Source of the DNA: an uncultured Muribaculaceae bacterium
GTDB lineage: Bacteria > Bacteroidota > Bacteroidia > Bacteroidales > Muribaculaceae
Direction: 5' to 3'
Assembly (NCBI GenBank): GCA_947625935.1
Contig: CANQQE010000023.1
Location: 1-53,910, forward strand
DNA length: 53,910 nucleotides
Both the position numbers and the translations under genes were made by a program. How positions within the stretch are numbered: the first letter of the stretch is position 1; each line of letters begins with the position of its first letter. Shown piece by piece: positions 16,236-23,904 of this stretch. A model generated the notes under the pieces. That model saw nothing but the letters and a program-made list of their open reading frames with translations. It did no database searches and had not been told where the DNA came from.

Positions 16236-17240
16236 ATGTGGCTGGATCAGGATCAGATTCAAAAGGATTTGGAACAGATTGCGACATCTGAGTTTATTCC
16301 GTGGGAGAAACTAAGGGAGAAAAGAGTACTTGTTACAGGCGCGACGGGCTTAATTGGTTATGCGACTGTGACGGGGTTGCTTTATACCAGCAGAAAAAGA
16401 GGGCTGAACACCAAGGTTTTGGCGCTTGTCAGGGACATGGAACGAGCGAAGGACCGTTTTTCCGAGTGGATCGGGCAGGATGATTTATTGTTCCTTGCCG
16501 GTAGCGTTGAAAATATGCCCTGTGTGGATGGAGATGTCGATTATATTATTCACGGTGCCAGTCAAACCACAAGTAAAGCGTTTGTGACGCAGGCGGTGGA
16601 GACGATCCGCACGGCTGTTATAGGGACCGATAATCTCTTAAGAATAGCGCAAGAGAAGCATAGTAGCGGGTTCCTCTATTTGTCCAGTATGGAGGTTTAT
16701 GGGCATCCGCAGAAAGGCCACAAAGTGAAAGAATCGGATGCGGGTGCCTTCGATCCACTGGATTTGCGAAATAGCTACCCGATCGGGAAGCAGCTTTGTG
16801 AAAATCTTTGCTGTGCGTATTCAAAAGAGTATATGGTCCCGGCGAAGATTATACGTCTGACGCAGACCTTTGGCGCAGGTGTAAACTATGATGATACCCG
16901 CGTGTTTGCCGAGTTTGGACGGTGTGTAAAAGAAAAGCGAGACATTGTCTTGAAAACAAAAGGCGAGACAGAACGTAGTTATCTGTATATTGCGGATGCT
17001 GTGACAGCTGTGCTTATTGTATTATTGAAAGGCGAAGCGGGGCAGGCTTATAATGCGGCTGATGAGAGAACCTATTGCTCCATCGCGGAGATGGCACGGC
17101 AGGTGGCAGAACTGGGAGGAATAAAGGTCCGCTTTGATCTGCAGGATGAAAAGAAGCTCGGGTTTCCGAGCGTTATCTATATGGATTTAGACACAGCGCT
17201 TCTCCGTGGCCTCGGATGGTTACCCGGGGGGGGGGTATAA
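16236..17240 (+). CDS. Extended SDR sugar/polyol enzyme, C-terminus truncated at a G10 tract
   Basis: NAD-dependent epimerase/dehydratase of 334 residues as read. The Rossmann motif is TGATGLIGYATVTG (residues ~34-47), catalytic Ser lies in YLSSMEVYG and YxxxK in NSYPIGKQLCE. The gene follows the cytidylyltransferase by 11 bases. Its last codons run into ten G residues (17226-17235), giving ...LGWLPGGGV and a stop. With eleven G the frame would continue as ITVLEMFRRMIGR and stop at 17276-17278, which fits the usual GWxP...LEE..RR.I ending of extended SDRs. The sequenced form is thus probably one slippage state with a shortened tail. Whether the short form is active is unknown. Confidence 0.87.
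   Translation: MWLDQDQIQKDLEQIATSEFIPWEKLREKRVLVTGATGLIGYATVTGLLYTSRKRGLNTKVLALVRDMERAKDRFSEWIGQDDLLFLAGSVENMPCVDGDVDYIIHGASQTTSKAFVTQAVETIRTAVIGTDNLLRIAQEKHSSGFLYLSSMEVYGHPQKGHKVKESDAGAFDPLDLRNSYPIGKQLCENLCCAYSKEYMVPAKIIRLTQTFGAGVNYDDTRVFAEFGRCVKEKRDIVLKTKGETERSYLYIADAVTAVLIVLLKGEAGQAYNAADERTYCSIAEMARQVAELGGIKVRFDLQDEKKLGFPSVIYMDLDTALLRGLGWLPGGGV
17226..17235. repeat. Poly-G tract, G10
   Basis: Ten consecutive G followed by TATAAC at the 3' end of the SDR gene. A length change of one base alters the C-terminus and moves the stop from 17240 to about 17265 (G9) or 17278 (G11). Confidence 0.95.
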
Positions 17241-17317
17241 CAGTGTTGGAGATGTTTAGAAGAATGATTGGACGCTGAAGACTTTTTTAGAAAACTAACG
17301 ATAAGAAGGAAAACAAG

Positions 17318-18523
17318 ATGCGTAAGGTAAAAAACGCACTTTTTAAGGCAATGGTGTTTATATATATTTTTTTCAAGGCGTGTGCTGCGAAGATCGTGAA
17401 AAAGTGCGGAGATGAAGTCCTTATTATTGAGTTTGGACATTTTGGTGATACTTTGGTTGACTCAGGCGCCATTATATTTATTAAGCAGTGGTATGAAAAA
17501 AGGGGAAAAACAGTTTCTCTTCTTTGCGCACCAGAGACTTGGAAAATGCTGAAACTTATCCCAGATTTGAGTCAGATGAATGTCTTACCATTTGCCTCCT
17601 ACAAGTTCGAGTATTCCTTGCAAAGTACTCGTGAATTACTGCGTAATATTGGGAAAAGATATTCCGATGTGATTTTACTATCCCCTATTTCGCCATATTA
17701 TTTTTTATTTACCGCTTGTATCCCCGGAAAAAAGAGCGCTAACCTGTATCCGGAATTTTTTTGCGGATGGAGAAAAATTTTCCTGTTCCTTTTCCGCCCG
17801 TTTTTTAAAAACATTTATATTTCCAAATCAGGGCAGAGCCGGTTTCACATGGTTGCAGAGTTTTTGAATGTAATTGGAACAAGAGGATATAGACCTCAAA
17901 TTACTTATTTGCCTGTCCAGGAAGTACATCTTGAGGAGGAGCCGCCCTATATTTCAATTATTGTGGATTCATCCAATCCCATTAGAAAGTGGCCAGTTGA
18001 AAATGTTGTTCAACTCATAGATTGGCTTCTGAATCATTATGATCACAGGATATACCTTCTTGGGGCAACACCTGATCTCACATTGACTTCACAACTTGAA
18101 GGACTGCCGAGTGAAAAAAAAGCAAGAATTAGAGATCTAGCTGGAAAGACAACGGTAGAAGAGTGGATCGAGAGAATACGCCGCAGTGAATTTATTATTG
18201 GTGTTGACAGCGGCGCGATTCACGTTGCTGCTTCCACGGGAACGCCAGCATTTTGCCTTGCAGGGAGGTGGTCGATTGATTCATTTGTTCCCTACCCATC
18301 AGATGTGGTTCATGATGGATTAACGGGACCCATCTGCGTCTTTCGAAAAGACGCGAATGATCTTCTCTGCAGGAACTGTGTGGGAAGAACGGGGCAATAC
18401 GGAAAAACGAATAAAAAGTGTTTTGATTTGTGCAGGCAAGGTAAGCCGTGCTTGTGTTTGCGGGAGCTTACAGCAGAGGATGTTATGAAGGCGATTTGTA
18501 GAGAAAGCAAAATGAAATTCTAA
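17318..18523 (+). CDS. Glycosyltransferase family 9 (heptosyltransferase-like)
   Basis: GT-B glycosyltransferase of 401 residues in the heptosyltransferase family. The C-terminal half carries SEFIIGVDSGAIHVAASTGT (about residues 288-307), the family's donor-binding signature, and the N-terminal half starts with LIIEFGHFGDTLVDSG, the ADP-heptose-type acceptor-domain opening. A Cys-rich tail (CRNCVGRTGQ...CFDLCRQGKPCLC, residues ~351-385) may bind metal and is unusual. The ADP-heptose synthesis genes four genes downstream make a heptose donor plausible. The gene is AT-rich. Confidence 0.88.
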   Translation: MRKVKNALFKAMVFIYIFFKACAAKIVKKCGDEVLIIEFGHFGDTLVDSGAIIFIKQWYEKRGKTVSLLCAPETWKMLKLIPDLSQMNVLPFASYKFEYSLQSTRELLRNIGKRYSDVILLSPISPYYFLFTACIPGKKSANLYPEFFCGWRKIFLFLFRPFFKNIYISKSGQSRFHMVAEFLNVIGTRGYRPQITYLPVQEVHLEEEPPYISIIVDSSNPIRKWPVENVVQLIDWLLNHYDHRIYLLGATPDLTLTSQLEGLPSEKKARIRDLAGKTTVEEWIERIRRSEFIIGVDSGAIHVAASTGTPAFCLAGRWSIDSFVPYPSDVVHDGLTGPICVFRKDANDLLCRNCVGRTGQYGKTNKKCFDLCRQGKPCLCLRELTAEDVMKAICRESKMKF

Positions 18524-18570
18524 GGTACTGAATGCGCTAGCCAGTATTTGTGTCGGGTGAGGATGTAGCC

Positions 18571-19797
18571 ATGAATGAACCAAATGTTTTTTTAAAGAAA
18601 GCAGTAAAAGTTGGATTGGGCGTGGTGGCAGGAATATCTTTTTCAACGATCATTGAATTTAGTCAAGTTCCAGGACTTGAGTTTTTGTCCTTTTTCAATG
18701 GTTTTATGGATATTGGGGCCTTTATTTCTACAATCGTTATAGGGCTGTATTTGATAGCGGTATTTTTTAAGCATAAGTGGGTCCCTTCGAAAGTTTGTAT
18801 AACAATATTATTATTATATATTCTAATAGTTCTTTCTACCATTATTTCCGGAGCGACTATAGTAAAGCGCGGAATCTTATCTAATATTTTTTTAGTGTTG
18901 TTGTTTGATGCATGCGTGGATACTGAGGACGGTCCTATTGTTTTGTCCGTTCTTAATACGATGAAATTGTTATGCTTGCTTAACTTCCTTACAGTGATTA
19001 TATACCTTAGGAATGGAGGCATGCCGTATTTTGACTTGAGGATTAACGATGCAAGAATGACAAATACTGGTCAATACCTTTTAGGTGTTGACAATGGTCA
19101 TATTGTTACGCTATTACCGCTGATTTGCTGTGATATCGCTGAGTTTCAAAAGAACAGGAAGAAGACAGCCCTAATTTTGCCCGCGATATTTATTCTTGGA
19201 ATTTTTCTGACTTTTTCAGTGACGACGGTGCTGATTCTCGCTGGAACAGCCATTTTATTCTGGATATGCAAAAAGAAATCTGAAATAAGGAAGATCCTTT
19301 TAGACAGACGGTTGTTTATAGCGTCTCTACTTGCTTTTTTCCTGTTCTTTATTATCTTTGAAGGCTATTCGATATTTTCCAACCTGTTTTTTACGCTTTT
19401 TGGGAAGGATATCGCTAGCTCCGGAAGGGCAAGATTATACCCAATAGCAATTTCCTATATCCAAAAGAAATGGCTGTTCGGATATGGATATGTTTACAGC
19501 AACAACTGGATTGGGGGCTACAATTCTCCGCACAATATTATTTTAGATATGCTGCTTTCCGGCGGAGTAGTTGGACTTTGTATTTATTTCTCGATCCTAA
19601 GTTCGACCATGAAAGCGGGATTATTAACGCTTAAAAAGGATCAGACGAAGGATGGGTGCTTATTTTTCATGTGTGCCATTGTGGCGTTTGTTTTTTGCTC
19701 AATGGCGGAAGGCTATGACACATATGTTTCGTTTTATCTGTTTTGGTGGATGTGCTTAGCGGTCGCACAATGGGACAAATTTGAAAAGCTGCTCTAA
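18571..19797 (+). CDS. O-antigen polymerase-like membrane protein (Wzy)
   Basis: Integral membrane protein of 408 residues with about ten hydrophobic segments and a long external loop ending in GYVYSNNWIGGYNSPHN, which resembles the O-antigen ligase/polymerase pattern with a conserved His in a PHN motif. It would join lipid-linked repeat units on the outer face of the membrane. ATG 18571 is chosen because GAGG lies eight bases before it; a GTG at 18550 would add seven residues. Sequence conservation in this family is low, so the call rests on topology and position beside the flippase. Confidence 0.8.
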   Translation: MNEPNVFLKKAVKVGLGVVAGISFSTIIEFSQVPGLEFLSFFNGFMDIGAFISTIVIGLYLIAVFFKHKWVPSKVCITILLLYILIVLSTIISGATIVKRGILSNIFLVLLFDACVDTEDGPIVLSVLNTMKLLCLLNFLTVIIYLRNGGMPYFDLRINDARMTNTGQYLLGVDNGHIVTLLPLICCDIAEFQKNRKKTALILPAIFILGIFLTFSVTTVLILAGTAILFWICKKKSEIRKILLDRRLFIASLLAFFLFFIIFEGYSIFSNLFFTLFGKDIASSGRARLYPIAISYIQKKWLFGYGYVYSNNWIGGYNSPHNIILDMLLSGGVVGLCIYFSILSSTMKAGLLTLKKDQTKDGCLFFMCAIVAFVFCSMAEGYDTYVSFYLFWWMCLAVAQWDKFEKLL

Positions 19798-19827
19798 GTT
19801 TAAGAAAAAGGCAGGGAGGTCCGAAGA

Positions 19828-21255
19828 ATGTCAGTCAGGATAAACGGAAAAGATTATCTATGGAGTTATATTGGCATTTTCTTCTCCGTTGGATCTTCCG
19901 TTATCATTATGCCGTTTGTGCTCTATTTCCTGAGCGATGAGATGTATGGACTTTGGAGCGTGTTCCAAAGCATGTCCGTGATAACGACGCTGTTTGATTT
20001 CGGATTCAGTACGACGTTTGCAAGGAATATCAATTATTGCTGGAATGGAGCGGAAGAGCTGAAGACGACAGGCGTGCGGTTCGCGACAGACGGCGCTCCA
20101 AATTATCCGCTCATGAAGGTCACGATGAAGGCCTGCCAGTATGTGTTTCTGCTGCTTTCGGGAATAGCGCTGGCATGCCTCGCGTCATTTGGCACGCTGT
20201 ATGTGGCGCATATCACCCAGGATATTTCCGGACCTGAGCCGATGATCGCATGGGTGTTTTACGGCATCGCAATCTTTCTGAACCTTTACTACGGCTATTT
20301 CAACGCGTTTCTCTACGGAGTAGGTGCGGTCGCCGCGGTCAATCGGGCAACAGTTATTTCACGAATAGTCCAGATTTGCCTGACGATTTTACTGCTGCTA
20401 TCGGGGCTTGGGATTGTCGGGACTGCGATCGCTTACCTTGCGTATGGCTTTGTATTTCGGGTGCTGGGAAAATGGAGCTTTTTTCGATACAAGGGGATCG
20501 GGCAATCATTGCAGGCAACGGGTACAAATCCAACGAGAAGGGAAGTGTGGGAGAGCTTTCGCGTCGTATGGCACAACGCAAGTCGAGAGGGTATCGTAAC
20601 GCTGGCAAATTATCTGGCCAATCAAGCATGCACGATTATCTGCCCGCTCTTTTTGACGCTTGCGCAGACGGGCGTTTATTCTCTTGCGGTGCAGCTCGCG
20701 ACGGTGTTGGCAAATGTGGCAGGTGGAGTTTATTCCGCGAATCAACCTGTCTTGCAGTCGGCGTATATTTCCAATGACAAACCTAGAACGAAAAGAACAA
20801 TGTCCCTGATCGTCGTCTCATATGTGCTTCTGTATGTTGTTGGCTTGATTGCCGTTGTCACGGTTGGCTTACCCATTTTGCGCTTAATAAAGCCAAGTAC
20901 CACGCCGAGCATCGCGGTAATGCTCGGGGCGGGAATTTATCAATTTATATTAAAATTCAGAAACTGCTATACCTCTTATTTTTCGTGCACCAACAGGATC
21001 CCTTACGCGGGGTCGTTTATATGCTCTTCGGTTTTGTGTGTATGCTTGGCGCTTCTTTTCCTTGGGGGGGCGCGTTTGGGCATATGGGGTTTGCTGCTCG
21101 CGCAGATCGTGAGTCAAATTGTTTTTAACGTATGGTATTGGCCGAGGCTGGCGCACCGTGAAATGCAGCTTTCCGCGCCAGAGATGGTTCGATTGGGCGT
21201 TGACGAGATCGGAAAACTGTTACGAAATTTTACGAAAGGAACCACTTCGGAATGA
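19828..21255 (+). CDS. Polysaccharide flippase (Wzx/MATE-like)
   Basis: Membrane protein of 475 residues with 12-14 hydrophobic segments. Its start SYIGIFFSVGSSVIIMPFVL and early FGFSTTFARNINY segment are typical of polysaccharide biosynthesis exporters of the MOP superfamily. It should flip undecaprenyl-linked repeat units to the outer leaflet. GGGAGG precedes the ATG. A G7 run (21064-21070) lies in frame near residue 413, encoding Gly-Gly-Ala. The stop overlaps the hldE start (ATGA). Confidence 0.9.
   Translation: MSVRINGKDYLWSYIGIFFSVGSSVIIMPFVLYFLSDEMYGLWSVFQSMSVITTLFDFGFSTTFARNINYCWNGAEELKTTGVRFATDGAPNYPLMKVTMKACQYVFLLLSGIALACLASFGTLYVAHITQDISGPEPMIAWVFYGIAIFLNLYYGYFNAFLYGVGAVAAVNRATVISRIVQICLTILLLLSGLGIVGTAIAYLAYGFVFRVLGKWSFFRYKGIGQSLQATGTNPTRREVWESFRVVWHNASREGIVTLANYLANQACTIICPLFLTLAQTGVYSLAVQLATVLANVAGGVYSANQPVLQSAYISNDKPRTKRTMSLIVVSYVLLYVVGLIAVVTVGLPILRLIKPSTTPSIAVMLGAGIYQFILKFRNCYTSYFSCTNRIPYAGSFICSSVLCVCLALLFLGGARLGIWGLLLAQIVSQIVFNVWYWPRLAHREMQLSAPEMVRLGVDEIGKLLRNFTKGTTSE
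21064..21070. repeat. Short G7 run within the flippase gene
   Basis: Seven G in frame, followed by CGCG and not by TA as in the five longer tracts. A length change would truncate the last ~60 residues of the flippase. It is shorter than tracts known to slip often. Confidence 0.6.
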
Positions 21256-22757
21256 GCAAGAGAAATCGGGTCTTGATTATCGGAGACGCAATGATCGATA
21301 CGTATATTTACGGGAATGTGGAACGAGTCTCCCCGGAAGCGCCTGTCCCGGTCGTTTGCCCCAGCCGCAAAGTGAATTGTTTGGGCGGCGCCGCAAATGT
21401 CGCGCAAAACGCCGCTTCCTTGGGCGCTGAGGTGATGGCAGCTTTTGTTATTGGGGATGACGAGAACGGGCAAAAATTGCAAACCATGCTGGAGTCTTCT
21501 GAAATCGACTGCGCGTTTCTTTGCAAGGAATCAGAGCAGCGTACCATCCACAAAATGCGGATTGTGGGAAATAATCAACAGATTGCGAGAATTGATTGGC
21601 ACGACCGGTACAGCCTGTCAGAGCATACGGAGAGAAAGCTTTTTTCCGCGGTTTGCGCTGCCATGGAGAGAATCGATATTGTTGTTCTGAGTGATTATGG
21701 GAAAGGAACCTGTACAGAGCGGATTTGCCGGGATGTCATCAGGATCGCTCGGGATAACCACAAGCCAGTCATTGTGGATCCAAAAGGAACTTCTTGGGGA
21801 AAATACGCCGGCGCTTCCGTAATCACACCAAACCTGAAGGAAATGAATACCTTTAGCGGAGCGAAAGTCCCCAACATATCGGAGAAGATCGAAACGGCGT
21901 ATGGAGATATTTGTGGCACGATCCACATTGAAAATGTGCTGTTGACTAGGTCAGAATGTGGCATGACCCTCCTGCAAGAAGGAAAGGCCTCTCATTTTCC
22001 GGCAAAAGCACGAGAAGTGTTTGACGTGTCAGGGGCGGGAGATACTGTTGTCGCGGCGTTAGCTTCTGTACTGGATGTGAATATGGACAATCTCATAGAT
22101 AGTGTGGAGATCGCGAATATCGCGGCGGGGCTTGCGGTGGCGAAGCCCGGAACGGCAACGGTGACACTAGAAGAAGTGCAAAATGAGATCGCTCGCGCTG
22201 ACCGCGACGAAATCCGAGGGAAGATTTATACCGAGGCGGAATGGGAAAGGCTTCTACAGACGGTGCGTTTTTGGAGGATGACGGGCGACCGCATCGTGAC
22301 GACGAACGGATGTTTCGACATTCTGCACCGTGGGCATATTCGTCTTCTGGAGGAGGCACATAAGTTTGGCACAAGGCTGATTGTCGCGGTAAATTCCGAT
22401 GACTCCGTGAAGCGACTCAAGGGCGCGGCTCGTCCCATTAACGCGGAAGCGGATCGTGCGTATCTCGTAGCGGCGCTCAGCATGGTAGACGCGGTTGTCC
22501 TGTTCGATCCGCGTCGCGCTCCCTATACACTTTCAGACGCGCAGCGCGCGAGCATGAGCGTGAACGCGCAGGCCGCATGTGCCGAAGCGCCGATGCGGCT
22601 CATGGAGCTTTTGTCCCCGGACGTCCATGTCAAGGGCGGAGATTATAACCTATCGGACATTCCAGAGGCGATTTTCGCGAAAGAGATGAAATGTGTGCCG
22701 TTTGAAAACGGCTATTCCACGACGGGAACGATTCAGAAAACAAAAACTGCAAAATAA
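21252..22757 (+). CDS. hldE: Bifunctional heptose-phosphate kinase/adenylyltransferase
   Basis: Two-domain enzyme of 501 residues. The N-terminal PfkB-type kinase (about 1-315) opens VLIIGDAMIDTYIYG and has the anion-hole/catalytic motif GAGD (261-264); in the family it phosphorylates D-glycero-D-manno-heptose-7-phosphate at C1. The C-terminal adenylyltransferase (about 345-500) has TTNGCFDILHRGHIRLLEEA with the HxGH site at 359-362, and VKGGDYN near the end. Together they make ADP-heptose once the 7-phosphate is removed. It overlaps wzx by ATGA and is followed by gmhA and gmhB. The length is slightly above the ~475 of enterobacterial HldE, with about 25 extra residues around 415-440. Confidence 0.93.
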   Translation: MSKRNRVLIIGDAMIDTYIYGNVERVSPEAPVPVVCPSRKVNCLGGAANVAQNAASLGAEVMAAFVIGDDENGQKLQTMLESSEIDCAFLCKESEQRTIHKMRIVGNNQQIARIDWHDRYSLSEHTERKLFSAVCAAMERIDIVVLSDYGKGTCTERICRDVIRIARDNHKPVIVDPKGTSWGKYAGASVITPNLKEMNTFSGAKVPNISEKIETAYGDICGTIHIENVLLTRSECGMTLLQEGKASHFPAKAREVFDVSGAGDTVVAALASVLDVNMDNLIDSVEIANIAAGLAVAKPGTATVTLEEVQNEIARADRDEIRGKIYTEAEWERLLQTVRFWRMTGDRIVTTNGCFDILHRGHIRLLEEAHKFGTRLIVAVNSDDSVKRLKGAARPINAEADRAYLVAALSMVDAVVLFDPRRAPYTLSDAQRASMSVNAQAACAEAPMRLMELLSPDVHVKGGDYNLSDIPEAIFAKEMKCVPFENGYSTTGTIQKTKTAK

Positions 22758-22776
22758 ATTCAGGAGAAACCGCGTT

Positions 22777-23355
22777 ATGGGAAATATTCAGAAGATTCGG
22801 GAAGAAATACAAGCGTCGATCGACGCCAAAATCCAGGTGTTGCGCGACGAATCAGCCCTGCAAACCATCGCTGCCATTGCAGAGTGCGTTGCGGAAACCC
22901 TCCGAAACGGCGGGAAGCTGCTGGTTTGCGGAAATGGAGGCTCGGCGAGCGACGCGCTGCACATTGCGGGGGAGATTGTAGGCCGTTTTCAAAAGGAGCG
23001 GAAAGCGTATCACGCGGTGGCGCTGAACGCGGATGTGGCGACGATGACGGCGATCGCGAACGATTACGGATACGAACAGGTGTTTGCGCGTCAGGTGGAA
23101 GGCCTTATGAATCAAGGCGACGTCCTGCTGGGAATTTCGACCAGCGGGAATTCTGAAAATGTGGTTTGCGCGTTTCAGAAAGCCCATGATCTTGGCGGAA
23201 AAACGATCCTGCTTGCGGGCAGAGACGGTGGAAAGCTGAGATCTATGGCAGATTTGGCGTTTGTTGTGCCATGTCAGGTAACGGCGCATATTCAGGAGGT
23301 TCATGAGTGCGTATACCATATTCTCTGCGGTCTTGTGGAGGACGCACTGCTTTGA
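22777..23355 (+). CDS. gmhA: Sedoheptulose-7-phosphate isomerase
   Basis: SIS-domain isomerase of 192 residues, the usual GmhA length, converting sedoheptulose-7-phosphate to D-glycero-D-manno-heptose-7-phosphate in the cytoplasm. Motifs are LLVCGNGGSASDALHIAGE (about residues 47-65), LNADVATMTAIANDYGYEQVFARQ, GISTSGNSENVV and the C-terminal EVHECVYHILCGLVE with its metal/substrate His. ATG 22777 is chosen because AGGAGAA precedes it and the length then fits; the open frame extends upstream without a start signal. The stop overlaps the gmhB start. Confidence 0.93.
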   Translation: MGNIQKIREEIQASIDAKIQVLRDESALQTIAAIAECVAETLRNGGKLLVCGNGGSASDALHIAGEIVGRFQKERKAYHAVALNADVATMTAIANDYGYEQVFARQVEGLMNQGDVLLGISTSGNSENVVCAFQKAHDLGGKTILLAGRDGGKLRSMADLAFVVPCQVTAHIQEVHECVYHILCGLVEDALL

Positions 23356-23813
23356 ACGGTGGACGAAAAGCGGCTTTCTTCGACCGAGACGGCACGATCA
23401 ATGAGGATGTCGGCTATTTGCACCGCCCGGAAGAATTGGTTTTTATTCCTAAAACAGCAGAGCTGATTCGGCTTTGCAATAAACATGGCTACCTGGTTAT
23501 TGTGGTGACCAATCAGTCCGGAATCGCGCGGGGAATGTATACCGAAAAGGAAATGCGCGAGCTTCATCGCGTGATGAATGACCGCCTTCAGAAAGAATAT
23601 GGAGCGCATATTGACGCATTCTACTTTTGCCCCCACCTTGAAGAGATTACGGGTCCGTGTTCGTGCAGAAAACCGAAGCCAGGCTTGTTTTTGCAGGCAA
23701 TTCAAGACTATGGGATCGACCCGCAAAGATCGATTTCTTTCGGCGATTCTGTCAGAGATGAGACCGCCTCTCGTGCGGCGGGAATTAGAAAATTCTTTTA
23801 TATTCGTCGGTAA
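23352..23813 (+). CDS. gmhB: D-glycero-D-manno-heptose-1,7-bisphosphate 7-phosphatase
   Basis: HAD-family phosphatase of 153 residues. The nucleophile motif is AAFFDRDGTINEDVGYL (Asp pair near residues 10-12). VVTNQSGIARG is the second HAD motif, and the zinc-binding Cys/His loop FYFCPHL...GPCSCRKPKPG is characteristic of GmhB. The last motif is SFGDSVRDETA. The start is set at TTG 23352, which overlaps the gmhA stop (TTGA) with GGAGG eleven bases before, and gives the family's normal N-terminus. It supplies the step between the kinase and adenylyltransferase activities of HldE. Confidence 0.9.
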   Translation: MNGGRKAAFFDRDGTINEDVGYLHRPEELVFIPKTAELIRLCNKHGYLVIVVTNQSGIARGMYTEKEMRELHRVMNDRLQKEYGAHIDAFYFCPHLEEITGPCSCRKPKPGLFLQAIQDYGIDPQRSISFGDSVRDETASRAAGIRKFFYIRR

Positions 23814-23904
23814 GAATCTGGCGTAGAGGTTGGGCCCGCGGGGAATTTGACGGATTCCGATGCTCCGGACAGGATATGATTTGAGGAGAAGGAAACATAC
23901 GCTT

